A DNA stretch of 64,000 nt from Forficula auricularia (Eukaryota > Arthropoda > Insecta > Dermaptera > Forficulidae), in contig JALMQS010000069.1 in NCBI GenBank assembly GCA_024734495.1, positions 162,961-226,960 of the forward strand. Direction: 5' to 3'. This document shows positions 46,301-61,300 of the stretch, piece after piece. The notes below the pieces were generated by a model that searched no databases, was not told the origin of the DNA, and saw only the letters and a program-made list of their open reading frames with translations. Numbering within the stretch: the first letter of the stretch is position 1; each line of letters opens with the position of its first letter. Position numbers and translations under genes: made by a program.

Positions 46301-49300
46301 TATCTTTTTAAAATAAAAACTGTGAAACAATTCTAAAGAGGTCCATTTCAAATTATTACTAAACTAAAATTATTTCAATAAAATATATAGATAAATTTAT
46401 AAGCTCTCTGATATAAAACTCTTAAATACTCCCTGCAAAGCTTCTCTTAGGCGTAACTTAGTCATCAACAACAGTCCAATAGAATAAGTCCCAAGCTTTA
46501 ACTATCTGGGAGTTCAGATTTCTAGCAGACGAAACCTTAAGGAAGAAGTAACTTTGCAAGTCATCAAAAGAGCAAAAATTTCGGGCTGTCTATCCAATCT
46601 AGTTTGGAAAAATAAGTTTATGTCTGCCGAAAGTAAAATTAGGATATATAAGACCTGTGTACGCCTGATAATAACATATGGGGATGATTATGGGGCAGAC
46701 ACAACCGTTACAAAGCAGCTTCTCCGGACAACTGAGATGAGAGTTGTAAGAGCCATCCATTCGAAGACCCTGCATGATAAAACCCCAGCGAACACCTTAG
46801 GCAAATAAGCTGTCTTCAGGATAGTCGATTGGGTTCATGTAGGAAGAAGATTCTGGGCTGGCCATGTAGACAGAATGCAAGAAGACCGTCTCCCGAAAAA
46901 TATTGGCAAAAAACCGTCCCGAGGGGGTCTGAAGCCGTGGAGGACCAAAAAAAAACGATGGAAAGTAAGTTATGACCCTGATGACTGATTGTAATATGTT
47001 GGAGAAACAGGTGATCGCATCTATTTAGAAGAATAAGAAGAAGAAGAAGAAGAAATCCTTCCCTGGGGCCTAGGCTTTGAAAAACAAATCAAAAACAAAA
47101 CTATGATTTTTCTTGGTTTACTTTTTTAATACTTATAAGTTTCAACTACTTCGTGGTAATTTTATAATTATTTAAATATACCTTTTGTAAAATTCGTTAA
47201 TCCCAAAATTATAAATTTAATTCAATGAATTTTTTATTGAAAACTATTCACTTTTAATTGAAATAAGAAAATGTTTTAAAATCTTTAGTGAATTTAATTG
47301 TTTTGATATCTTTGAGTTAAAAATTCAAACATCTCTAATTTTAAATGATTTCAAATATTTTTATATTTAAATAGAGGGGTAAACCGAGACCTAAAATCTT
47401 GTACACCTACTTCCACTTGCACATTCATTTCCAAGTAGAAGACAATAGAATACAATAGATTATCTAATGAATCCCAAAGTAATTCCAAATAATTCCATAG
47501 ACGGTGTACACCTAGTTCTAATCGCGGTTCACCCCTCGATTTAAACTAAATGGGAATGAAAACAAATATTTTCAAAAAATTCATTTCACTTATACTTGAT
47601 GGTAAACAGCCGTCAAATTTTAAATTAAATCTTGGTCTTAATTAATATTGTATAATACTTAATACTTAGTTTTTCCAGCGTCGAAGATTTTATTTTTGTC
47701 AGAATAGACAACGGTTTGAGAGATGATGTCAGATGGTTTTGAGAGGATTACCTTTGATCTCAATTTTCTTCATGTCCACGTCAGTTGGCAGACTCGTTGA
47801 TCCTGAAGATAATGAACCAATGCTGACGCAATCGAAACACAACACTGTCTTAGTGGTATAAGGAAGTTCCGTTGTTGAAGAACGTCGATGTATAAAGAGG
47901 ATAAGCCAGAGGATACCGACAACGACAACAAGCATCAGACACACGGATCCGAAAATCCAAATAGTGGTCAATTCATTATCTACTGGTATTTGTTTCGACG
48001 GATCTAAAAAACAAAAACAATCAAGAATGTTGTATTAACATAAAGTAATAGTATCAGTTTACTAAATGAAAATATATCGAGGATAGCCTTGGTCTTACCC
48101 CATACTTTAAAAATAAATTTTCTCCATGGTAAATGCAATATTTTTTATTAAAAAATAAATTTCTATATACACTAGTACAGTGATTCTCAACCTGGGTTCC
48201 GCGGAACCCCAGGATTCCACAAAGGGAGGTTTGGGGTTCCGCAAAGGGAGGTTTCCTTTCCGCGGTTATAGGTCAATAAAAGAAAAAATAGAAAAAGAAA
48301 AATAGTAGGTAGTTAGTAATATCACCCCTCAAAAAATTTGTTATGTAATGAAAAAAATACTCAGTTTAGAGTCTAATAAAACCATTGATACTTTAGAATG
48401 CCATCACATATTCCAGTGATTCTCAACCTGGGTTCCGCGGAAACCCAGGTTTCCACAAAGGGGGGTTTGGGGTTCCCCGCGCCTAGAAGTCAATAAAAAA
48501 AAAAATAGAAAAACAAAAATAGTAGGTAGTATCACCCCTCAAAAAATTTGCTATGTAATGAAAAAAAAACTAAATTTAGAGTCTAAGTATTACCTTATAG
48601 TCAAATAAAACCAATGATACTTTAGGATGCAATGAACATCACAAATATTTTCTTAGTGATCCCATTTTTGTTGCTCTAATGTTCCTTTACTTTCTCCTTA
48701 ATACAACGATTACGTTACTTTAGTAACAAAATGAAAACATCATTTAAAGTGTTTTATTATTATTTTTTTATTAATGACGTTTGAAATAATATTGCTTTTC
48801 AAATAAATGAGTATACATTGAATATGTAAAAAAACCTGTCCGATCCGAAAGGGGCACATGGGTATCCCAATGACATTACCAAAAAAATTTAATAATAATA
48901 TTATTCATGAAAATAAAGATGTTAGGTATTGTAATTTAATGCACGTTTTTTCTACCCAATTTCCCCAAAATCTAGCAAATTTTTAAAATGTGGCAACACC
49001 GTTATCGGCGGGGATATGTTATATTTGGAAGCTATAAAAGTAGCATGATGATGATATTTTGACGAAAAATTAAATATTTCATATTTTAGTGCCAGGGGAT
49101 TCCTCAGAAATAAATATAAGTGCTCTAGGGTTCCTCGATCTAAAAAAGGTTGAGAAAAACTGCAATAGTAGAATAATATATTAAAATCACTAAAAAATAA
49201 GCTGACGTGTTCCGATGTGGCCATCCACTTGACTTTACCATACACCCTGTCCCCTAAAATTATTTATACTCATGTAGGGGAGGGGGGGGTTGGTTTTTGC

Positions 49301-52300
49301 ATTTTTATACTTCTGGTGTCCCACTGATTATGTATACAAAATTTGGTTGAGTTTGGTAAATGGCCAAGACTTTAATTTTTTGACCCCCCCCATTTTGGAC
49401 GGTTAGTTTTTGTATTTTTAGACTTCTGGGGGTCCACTGATTATGTATACAAAATTTGGTTGAGTTTGCTCAAACGGCCTAGATTTTTAGTTTTTAACCC
49501 CCTCTCCACCCAGCGCCGTAACTAGCTTTTTTAGGGCCCTGTGCCAAAAATTTTTTAGGGCCCCTATATTTTTTGGGAAAAAGTAATTATAGTTCAAATA
49601 GATTTCAAATTTATTGTACACAAAAATATATTTGTGTTTTAAAATCTCGAATAAAATATTTGTAAAACAAATTTGTAAAGAAAATTCAATTAACAATTTC
49701 GTTTTAGGGCCCCCTATATCTCTGGGCCACCTGTTGCACCTGCCTAGTTACGGCGCTGCCTCCACCCCATTTAATTTTGGGTCTATATGAACCAAAATCT
49801 AATCAGCTCTTAATCTCAATGGAGCAAAACTACGTGTGAAATTTGGTATTGATATTCACACTAGTTTTTGAGCTAGCCCGTCCACAAAAATTTGGTAATG
49901 CACAGACTAACTAACAGACATTTTGATATAAAAATTATTATCTCAAAAAATATTATTTTTTCGATGTTTACTTATTAGAGCTTTTTTGTAGAGCGAAATG
50001 CCATGGTTTCGCTCAATTTTTTTAATCAAAATAGTTTCAGCCGTTTTTGAGATATTTCGAAAAAAAGAAGGAAAAAAAAACACTTTTTTCATCCACGATT
50101 ATAATATTCGACCATACATAAAAATGGGGTTTTACCTCCTTACCCCTAATTTTTTAGTCTTAAACTTCAAAATTTTTGTTCTTTTCCATGAGTTTGAAGT
50201 CATTATCTATAAATAACTTTAAATAATCTGATGGCTGAAAGGCCAAGGATAAATAAATAAAAAAAAAAAAAACTCTTAAAATCTCGCCCTTTAAATTGGG
50301 TAGTGGGATTCAATTTTCAGACGGACTAAAGATTATCACAGGTCCTCAAAAATTTGAACCCTTAAACCTAACAATGGATTCCAGTAGAGTTTCATAAGCT
50401 GATTTTCATTCAATTTCTCTATTTTTTACAACACGTCAGAGTTTCGAGATACTATCGGTCAAAACTACGAAAAAGGCCATTTTGACCTTATTTTCGAGTC
50501 CCATTAGATATTAAACAGCAATATTTAGTATCAAAATATTTTGTCGACGTAATAGAAAACAGCATCCTCTTTAATTTTCAAATCATCACTTGTTTTTAGC
50601 TCAATTAGAACTCGAGCTATCAGTAAAAAACTAAGACCTTATGTTTTTATCTATGTTTATTGTCCTGTATAATCACGTAGTTTTAGTTTTTTAGTTATAG
50701 CTCGAGTTCTAATTGAGTTACAAACAAGTCGTAATTTGAAAATCAAAGAGGAAACTGTTTTCTATTACATCAACAAAATATTTTGATTTCCAATATTTCT
50801 GTTTCATATCTAATGGGACTAGAATATAGGTCAAAATGGCGTTTTTCGTCGTTTATTATTATTTAACCACTCTAAAAGCAAACTTTATATGGAATATAGG
50901 TATTTTTCGTTTATTTTGATGCACACTGAATAGAAAAATCATGAAATGAATCTTAGGACAAGGAAAATTTTTTTTTTGTAGAGTTGTATAATCTGATGGC
51001 TGAAAGGCCAAGAATAAATAAATTAAAAAAAAAACCCCTAAAAATCTCGCCCTTTAAATTGGGTAGTGGGATTCAATTTTCAGACGCACAAATGATTATA
51101 TATAAATATATACAGATATATAAATATACCTTTTGATTTCGTCACCGTGTCATCGTACTTATATTTTGCTTTGCAGCTGAGGTTATTGTGATACCAAATT
51201 GATTGTTGATTGCACCTGCAATCGTGCAGTTGCACCAAAACCTCATTTGTATTATTTAGAAATTCATCACTCAAATCACAACTATAAATGAAAAAACCCT
51301 CCTGGTCCGATTCCTAAAACAAATAAAATAAATTAATAAATTTGGTCTGTGTAATGACTAATGACTAGAATAGTTTTTATACCTCTGGACATTCTTTTGG
51401 ATTTTTTTCTTTTCCCTAAAACAAATACAAAAATATGGAATAAATATACATATAAATTATGCATATATACTTAATCTATATAAATAAAAAAAAATGTACT
51501 GTTACGCTTAAATGATACGTTGAAGGATCTCTGAAAGTTCTTCACCAATTTCTTTGAAATTTTCACACAACATTCCATTCAAATAGACGAGTGTTTTTAT
51601 ATATAGATATCACACCTGTGACATGAAATTTTTTCGAGAAAACAACGCCAGCGCCTCTCTGGGGGGTAAAAGCAAACAAACAAAAAGGCCAATAATAGCT
51701 TTTTGGAAATCTTTCAACTGACAATATTATTTTTGGTTAAGGGAACAATTTTGACAAGTAATATATAATTCATTTACTGTTTTAATACCTATTCTATAAT
51801 TATTTGCATTTTCAATTTATTTTCAAAACTATTATTATTTTTTAAAGCATAAGAGTTAGTCACAGCAACGCATGGTCAGGTCAGCTATTATCTATATAAA
51901 TTTTAACCATAAAACGAGACGCTCCCCGCCAGGGGCTAGCTGACGCCCGGGCCTTGTGTTTCTAGTGTTTCTACCCCGAGGTCAGATTACAGGAGTTCCC
52001 CTATATAACAATAATAATGAAAAAAATTGATACGTACATTTATGACTCGGCGGGTGACCTGTTGCACGCGAGTTGGCAAAAGTACTCGAAGAAGTTTTCT
52101 AAAAAAAAATATATATATACCTTTATATATATATCTACTCTTATTAAACGAACAAAAATTGTATATATATATTTTTTTATTTACTACAATGCCCATCTGT
52201 CTGATTCTGAACAAAGAGTTGAAAAAAGATAAGGACCCAGTCGGGTACGATTCGACATCGTCTGCGTTAAGCCCGCAGATGCCTTTTCCATTTAAGCGAT

Positions 52301-55300
52301 GGATCCCCCTGACTAGGTCATATAATCAAATTTTATACCTATATATTCAACTCTTTAGTTCAGACGCGCTTTCTTCTATTTTCCTAATAGTATGGTTCTT
52401 ATAAACTTACTACAATGCAGTATCAAAACGAATCTGGTCCCAATTGCACCAAAATAGGGCAGTGGCCGGATAAAAGTTTTAACTTTAGCGTTCATCTAAC
52501 GTTAACATATAAACATTCTAAATGAAATTTATTATTGAATATCCGAACAAAATTCGTCTGTTTCGATTTCCGAAAGAATCAGACAGAAGGGCATTGCAGT
52601 AAATTTATAAGAAGGATGTCAATTAGTTTAAAATATGCATATGTTCACCTATGTTCAAAAGCTCCTTTGAAATCGTCCCTTGACAATTGAAGAGATTCTA
52701 AATCTTTTACTGTAGTGTCGATATAATAGTAGACTGCTTCGCCAACTGAATTACTTTCAAATTGATAAAATCCGGTTACAATGTACGGAATAATCAAGCG
52801 ATTCTAAAAAAACAAAAAGAAAACATTTAATTAGACGTTTATACAGATCTGAGATGGAATTGATTATTTTTATTAATTATATTTCATCCCCTCGGGGGTT
52901 TTAAGGTAGTTGTTTCGGGACAATACTAGCAAAAAGTTAATGCTAGAGCGAGGGGTGAACCGCGACCTAATATGCTGTACACATACTTCCACTTGTACTT
53001 CCAAATATTTCCAAGTACTTCCAAATATTTCCAAGTAATTCCAATTATTTCCAAGTATTCCAAATATTTCCAAGTATTCCAAATATTTCCAAGGAATACC
53101 AAATATTTCCAAGTAATTCCAAATATTTCCAAGTATTCCAAATATTTCCAAGGAATACCAAATATTTCCAGGTTATTCCAAATATTTCCAAGTACTTCCA
53201 AATATTTCCATGTAATTCCAATTATTTCCAAGTATTCCAAATATTTCCAGGTTCTTCCAAATATTTCCAAGTACTTCCAAAATACTTCCAAAGAGGTGTA
53301 CACCTACTTCCAATCGCGGATCACCCCTCGTGCTAGAGTATATAGAAAAGACAATAAGAATTCATAATTCCAAATCTTTTTGCTGTTTATGTACCGATTC
53401 TAGCCAATCCCGTGCTCGTTTGACAAATCTGGCATCATTGTAAGAGATTGAATATTTTTATATTAAAATGACAGATAAAATACATTTTAAATTTCTATAA
53501 AAATCGTTTTGTTATTTTTTAACAAATGTAATCAACGCCTACGTTACACCTTATGAAAATTATAATTTTGAAAAAATCTAGCGCATGCGCGCTTTATACA
53601 TCTTTCGCTGATTAAATAAATGCGCTGTTGCCAAATAGTTTTTAGTGTAAATTTTTTTTTATACATTTTTAATTATTTATTCCTTATTATCTCAGAAACT
53701 GTGTTGTAACTATGAATCAAAATTGTCTTAAAATATGTATTGGTTATTGTTTAATGTTGGTTTAGTTTTTTATAAAAATGGTAAGAAGGGTTTCTTAATT
53801 ATAATTAAATATGTATGTAAATTTTCTGATATCCCGTATAGTGCAATGTTAGAGTCTGAAAAACTCGATTTTTGAAATTTAATATCTCCGGAACTAAATT
53901 GTTCATAAATTTGGTTTTGCCACCAATCGATGCTGAAGTATTTAAATAATAATCTGTATAAATTTCAAAAAAATCCTAACAAAACCCATTTGGCGGAACA
54001 ACTACCTTAAATTTATAGAATAGCAAAATATGGGATTAACGTAAAAATGGTCATCTGAGTATAATCCGATGACTAAATATGTTCGAATAGTCCCAGGGGT
54101 TGTTGGTTACTTACTTCAGTGGCTATATAATTGGAATGAGTAACCCAGCCTACATAGTCGTCGCTTTTGTTGGGATCCCAATCATCATAGGGACTGGTGT
54201 GATTATTATAGCCTAAGTTCTCTGAGTAGGAGACGGAAATATTCAGTGGAGTCCTCTTGAGAGACAGCAAAACCGTTGCATTCTTTTCATTGACGGACTC
54301 TACTTCGAAACCCAGAATATCTAAAAACAAAAATTAAAACACTATTTATGATCGGAGAACTTTCCAGCGATAGCTTTAACAGTTCGATTCAATTAGTAGC
54401 CGTAGACATTATATTGTTTCCAAGTTTAATAAGCTGACTTGTTCTGATGTGGGCATCCACTTGACTTTACCATACAACCTGGCCCCTAAAATTATATATA
54501 ATCATGTAGGGGGGGATTAGTTTTTGCATTTTTAGACTTCTGGTATCCCACTGATTATGTATACAAAATTTGGTTGAGTTTGGTACAAGGGCCTAGATTT
54601 TCATTTTTTGACCCTACACCCACCACCCCCCATTTTGGGCGGTTATTTTTTGCATTTTTAGACTTCTGGGGTCCCACTGATTATGAATACAAAATTTGTT
54701 CAAACGACCTAGATTTTTAAATTTTACCCCCCCCTCCACCCCCTTAATTTTGGGTCGATATGCACCAGAATCTAATCAGCTCTTAATCGCAATGGACCAA
54801 AACTACGTGTGGAATTTGGTTTTGATATTAAGACTAGTTTTTGAGCTAGCTCGTCCACAAAAATTTGGTAACGCACAGACTAACAGACAGACATTTTGAC
54901 AAAACAATTATTATCTCGAAAAATATAATTTTTTCGATGTTCATTTATTAGAGCTTTTTTGTAGAGCGAAATGCCTGGGTTTCGCTCAATTTTTTTAATC
55001 AAAATAGTTTCAGCAGTTTTTTAGATATTTTGAAAAAAAGAAGGAAAAAAAACACTTTTTTCATGCACGATTACAATACTTGACCATACCCTGTATGGTA
55101 AAGTAAAAACAAATTCAAAATGGATTTTTTCAAGTAGAATTATCATTATACTTGTTGATTAATGATTTTTTTGAAGTCAATTTTTGAAAATATCACCCAT
55201 CAATTAATTATGCTAGAGGTATCTCGTAATGTTAATTTCCTTTGTTTTATATTTTTTGACAAATGAGAAACTGGTTTATTTTTCAAGATAACGTCAATTA

Positions 55301-58300
55301 CTAATTAAACAAATCAATTAAGCTTAAAAAAAGCAAACTAAGTAATAAATTAAAGATAGTGTTAAAAAAATATATCTATAAATTTACCTGTAAATGATGA
55401 GTCTTTAGGAAAAATTTTCTGAAACAAAAAGAATCAAAAACATTTGATTATTAGCTATTTTTAATTGAATACAATATTTCATCTATTATCTTTTTTTTTT
55501 TTTTTTTTTTTTATTACTATTTATTTGTAAAAACAAGTATATTAAAGAGCATAGCTTGACAAAAATCTAAGCTATTTTTTTGGAAAGTTTATAATAGGAA
55601 AATAAGAACAAGTTATTGTGTGTGTCTTTTTTATTTATCAGCCAAAGTTTCGTCGACTTTGTCGACTTCTTCAGGGCTTCAAACAGTCAGCCCACACATT
55701 CGTCTAAATTTTCTTGTTATCTTCGTTTCCATTGAAGACCATCAGAAAAACAAATTTTAAAAAATATTTGGCACAAAAACAATTTTTCTTTCTTTTCTTT
55801 TTATATTAACAATTACATTAGATATAATGCAAAGTCGACGAAACGTTGGTTGATAAATAAAAAAGTCACACATAAAAACTTGTCCTTATTTTCCTATTAT
55901 AAACTTTCAAATTAGTACAAATTATGGACTGAAATGATAATAATAATCTTATAAATTCTAGGTGGAAGGAATCAATGCCCTTAATAGTTGGAAACCGGAT
56001 TTGGGACATAAAACCGGATATTGTGGTCCCCAGAGGCCAAAAAGGGGCAAAAAATCCATTGGTCAGTGCGTAATCTGTACGTACGTATGTACCCCCCTGC
56101 GTTTTGCAACCATAAGTCTCAGAGTTACGAAATTCGAAACTTGAGATCGATATAGGCTAGAAGGAGTACAGCAAGCTTTTAAGGGGGTGTGGTTTCCCCG
56201 GTCCTTCAGGGACCTGCGTGCCCTGAGTGTCCCCAAAACTACATTAAACAATAATTAAAAATTATTTTTATTTTTCTCTTTTTAATGATGTTATTAATAG
56301 TGATCATATCATCAGCACTTGACCAAATTACTATGCCACCATCCCTAAGATACTCCCTTTCCAATAAAAAAAGAACCCTCGAAATCGGTTCATAAACAAA
56401 GAAGTTAGGCTTGAACAAACCTAACAAAAAAGGTCTAATACATATGAAAAAAATGGGACCAATCGGAAGGTAGACTAAACCCAATGCAATTTTTTTTTTT
56501 CAAAATCGGTTCACAATTGGCGGGGATATGAGGTAACATAGAAAAAAAAAATTCAGTCGAATAGAGAACCGCCTCCTTTTTGAAGTCGGTTCAAAAATGA
56601 CACTTAGGGCGATGCTAGGTTCCCTTTTTAAAAAGGGAACCTAGCGCGATCGCCCTAAGTGTCATTTTTAACCGACTTCAAAAAGGAGGAAGTTCTCTAT
56701 TCGACTGAATTTTTTTTTTGTGCCTAAATCCGATTGAAATAAAGGAAGGAGGTGTAAAATTAGTAGTGTCGGGATGATTTCAAATAAATAAAAATGTGAA
56801 ATGTGTGTGGTTGATTTTATAAAGATAAGAGTAAATAGATATTTTATTTAATATGGATTTACTATGAGTTAAGGATACTAGGTCACTTATTTCACATTAA
56901 AATTAAAAAATTAAAAGATATAAAATTTTTTTCTTTTTCAATATATATATTTCGGGCTATCAACCCATCTTCAGGAAATACAGAAGGTAACTAAAAAAAT
57001 AAGTGACCCAGTATCCTTAACTCATAGTAAATCCATATTAAATAAAATATCTATTTACTCTTATCTTTATTAAAGATGTTTCACCTTGCACCAACACCAC
57101 AATCTCTACTGATTATGGTTGATTTTATATGTTTTTCTGGGAATCCTAAAAACTAAATCTGTTTTAATTTTTAAAAAGACTCCAGTCTTTTACATGATTA
57201 ACATGAAAGATCTTTCGTTTTTTTTTTGATTTTCTCAAAAACGGTTCTAACGATTTTTTTTTAAAAAATTAGTGTATTTATCAAGTGTCATGAGTTATTA
57301 GTTTTGTCAAATTTTTAATCCGATTGAAATAAACGAAGGGGGTGTAAAATTAGTAGTGTCGCGATGATTTCAAATAAATAAATAAAAATGTGAAAGGTGT
57401 GTGGTGAACATACAAGTTGATTTTATATGTTTTTGGCTTGGATTCCTAAAAACTAAATCTGTTTTAATTTTTAAAAAGACTCCAGTCTTCTTAAAAAATA
57501 ATTTAATGACAAAAATAAATATTATTTATCTGATTATGAAAGTTTCCCAATAATTTTCATAATTTTTAACTGGGTGGATGTTGTTATAAATCACCTCAGT
57601 GATGAAATAAGATGCATGTCTGTGATATCTGCCTATGCGTGCAACGGGTCAGCTAGGCTAAATTTACAATGCAATCTCTATTTCTTATCTTTTGTATTTG
57701 ACATTTTGATTTATATTTATATTTCTCGATATTTGCCTAATGTAATTAAATAAATATTATATTATCACTATCAGCTTTTCAAAGTGATTTCCCATTTTAA
57801 CATTTCAATCTATTTATAGGGATAACTGAGTTACTATATTTATTAACCGATTTCAAAAAAAGAGGAGGTTATCAATTCGACTGAATTTTTTTGAGTCTAT
57901 GTTACCTGATTTCTTCGCCAATTATGAACCGATTTCGAGGATTTTTCTTGCATTGGGTTCAGTCTACTTCCCGATTGGTCCCGTTTTTACTTTATCCAAT
58001 GCGAAGCATGGGGAAAGTATTGTAATTTTTCATTGGTATTGGACCTTTTTTGTTATGTATGTTCAGGCATAACTTATTTGTCTATGGACCGATTTCAATG
58101 ATTCTTCGTTTATTGGAAAGGGGATACATTAGGGGTGGTCCCATATTAATTTGGTCAAGTTCTGATGATATGATCAATGATGAATTAGGGTAAATATCCA
58201 TTCTTATGAGCAAATAATCGAAATTATAATAAATAAAATCTTGTATAAAAAAAAGCATTCTTAAAATGTTCATTTTAAACCCGCAAACGTTTCGAGAGAA

Positions 58301-61300
58301 TTTCTATATTTATGAATTGAATTTTTTGTGTCATTTTCTGATTCATTCGCCCGACGCTTTCTCTTACGAGATGCATGCAAGGTATTATATTAAGTCACTA
58401 TTAATAATATCACTAAAAAGAGAAAAATAAAAATAATTTTTATAAAAAAAATAATAAAATCGAATTCAAAAAAATAAAATGCATCAAATAAAATAAGAAT
58501 AACTAAAAAATCAAATAAAATGTACTAAAAGTTACAAAATAATTATATAATTTAGTTACAACTAAACGACGAAATATTTACATGAAATCACTTTTTGAAG
58601 TCGGTGCTAAACAAACTATATAAGCGAGCTTACCCGTACTAAGTAAGATCCGTCGAGTTTGATTCATAAAATGTATATGTTTGCCAGCGACTTCAAAAAG
58701 TGATTTCATGTAAATATTTCATCGTTTAGTTGTAACTAAATAAGATAATTATTTTATACCTTTTAGTGCATTTTATTTGATTTTTGAGTTCTTATTATTT
58801 TATTTGATGTATTTAATTTTGTTGTTGTAAAACAATTCTTATATTCCTCGTTATTTAAAAGCAAAAGTGCATGAGCCAAAAATTACAAAGGATAAAAATA
58901 CCCTGTGATTCTCGAAGCTTGAATCTTGTTTAACTTTGTTATAGTGCTAAAGTGTTCTCATTTTACACTATGTTGATTTAATTTAATTCAAACAAAACAG
59001 AATGCTTTCTAATATCTAAAAATAGTTAAAAGCTCTAAATTTTACTTTTGCGTTATTTAATAGCAAAACTAGTGAGCCCTTTTGCCTTAGTCTTAAAGCC
59101 ATGGTTTGGCTTTAATATTTCGTAAACGAAAAAATTTGTTTTTATGCTTATTTTTTCAATATATCTAAAAAAAGAAAAAAAAATTGGTTGAGATTGGTAA
59201 ATGGCCAAGATTTTATTTTTTGACCCTGCCCCCCCCCCCCATTTTGGGCGGTTAGTTTTTCAATTTTTACTCTGCTGGGGTCCCACTGATTATGTATACA
59301 AGATTCACTTGAGTTTGGTCAAATGGCCTAGATATTCATTTTTATGACCCAGCACCCCCCCTTTTAAGCGGTTAGTTTTTGCATTTTTAGACTTCTGGGG
59401 TCCCACTGATTATGTATACAAAATATGGTTGAGTTTGGTACAAGGGACTATATTTTCATTATTTCACCTCCCCCCTTTTTGTGGGGTTAGTTTTTTCTTT
59501 TTAGAATTCTGGGGTCCCACTGATTATGTATACAAAATTTGGTTGAGTTTGCTTATATGGCCTAGATTTTTAATTTTTAACCCCCCCCCCCCCTCCATCC
59601 CCCTTAATTTTGGGTCGATATGTACCAAAATCTAATCAGCTCAATGGACCAAAACTACGTGTGAAATTTGGTTTCGATATTCAAACTAGTTTTTGAGCTA
59701 CCTCGTCCACAAAAATTTGGTTAAGCACAGACTAACAACCAGACAGACTAACTAACAGACATTTTGACAAAACAATTATTATCTCGAAAAAAATAATTTT
59801 TTCGATATTCACTTATTAGGGCTTTTGTAGAGCTAAATGCCATGGTTTCGCTCAATTTTTTTAATTAAAATATTTTCAGACGTTTTTGAGATATTTCGAA
59901 AAAAATAAGGAAAAAAACCACTTTTTCATGCACGATTACAATACTTGACCATACCCTGTATGCATCGAAAACTTGACGAGGCATATGGTGATCATGCTCT
60001 ATCAGGAGCAACATGCAAAAGATGGTTTCAACGGTTCAGAGATTATGATTTTGATGTGAGAAATGAAGAACGTGGAAGACCACCAAAGAAGTTTGAAGAC
60101 GCCGAATTGCAAGCAATATTGGATGAAGATGATACTTTGAGACAAAAGGAAATGGCAGCAATGTTAAATGTTGCACAGCAAACAATTTCTGACCGTTTAA
60201 AGGCTATGGGAAAGATCCAAAAGTGATCCAAAAGGTGCCACATGAATTGAACGAAAGGCAGATGGAAAACCGAAAAAACACTTGTGAAATTTTGCTTCAA
60301 AGACACGAAAGAAAATCAGTTTTGCATCGAATTGTTACTGGCGATGAAAAATGGATTTATTTTAAGAATCCTAAACGGAAAAATCATGGGTTAATCCGGG
60401 ACACCCATCAACATCGACTGCAAAAGCAGATCGATTCGGCAAGAAGGCAATGCTCTGTGTTTGGTGGGATCAGAAAGATGCGGTGTTTCATTTGCTTCTA
60501 AAACCAGGTGAAACTGTTAATACTAATCGCTACAGATAACAAATGATCAATTTGAACCAGGTATTGATCGAAAAACGACCAGAATGGGCCAGAAGACACA
60601 GCAAAGTAATTTTGTTACACGACAATGCGCCTGCACACAAAGCAAAACTTGTTCAGGATACAATCAAAGCACTTTGCTGGGAGCTGCTACCCCACCCGCC
60701 GTATCCACCAGACTTGGCCCCTTCCGACTACCATTTGTTTTCATCGATGGGACACGCATTGGCTGAGCAGCACTTTGATTCCTACGAAGAAGTAGAAAAT
60801 TGGGTGTCTGGTTTGCTTCAAAAGACGAACATTTCTATTGGGGTGGTATCCACACATTGCCAGAAATGTAGTCAAAATGTGTAGAAAGCGATGGTCAATA
60901 TATTTTAAAAATATTTTACTTTCCCATTAAAAGTTAGTGTTTCATTTTCACAAAAAAAAAAAAACAAAAAAAAAAACGCTCACTTCATACCGGTATACTT
61001 AATAAAATGATTTTATTTATATAGGAAAAATCGAATAAAAATGCATTTCATATACTTAAGGATAAAATGTTGGAAAAAATTTGCATATTTTTATTCTCTA
61101 GTTTCTAGTAGGATATTATTAGAATCTTTAAGGGGCAAATGTATGATTTTATTGTTATTGTGTACGAGTGTACGATTTTATAATTTTTAGCCTTGGATTA
61201 TTTCAATTTCTTATTCATCGATTATTAAATGAATATTGATTTTAATTTCAATTAAAATTCAATGCTTGGCTACCAATAAAACAAAAAAAGCAAACGGATA

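Larger units (their letters stand above)
56745..57490. repeat. Direct duplication interrupted by a hammerhead element
   Basis: GTGTAAAATTAGTAGTGTCG starts a unit at 56752 and again at 57341; both continue to AAAAGACTCCAGTCTT (57190, 57488). Only the first copy has the insertion 56822-57116. Confidence 0.8.

Noticed and set aside
52926..53367. Several long overlapping open frames of repeated NIWKYLEYLEIFG-like peptides
   Set aside because: They are translations of the minisatellite in the MITE at 52949-53330, open in several frames on both strands.
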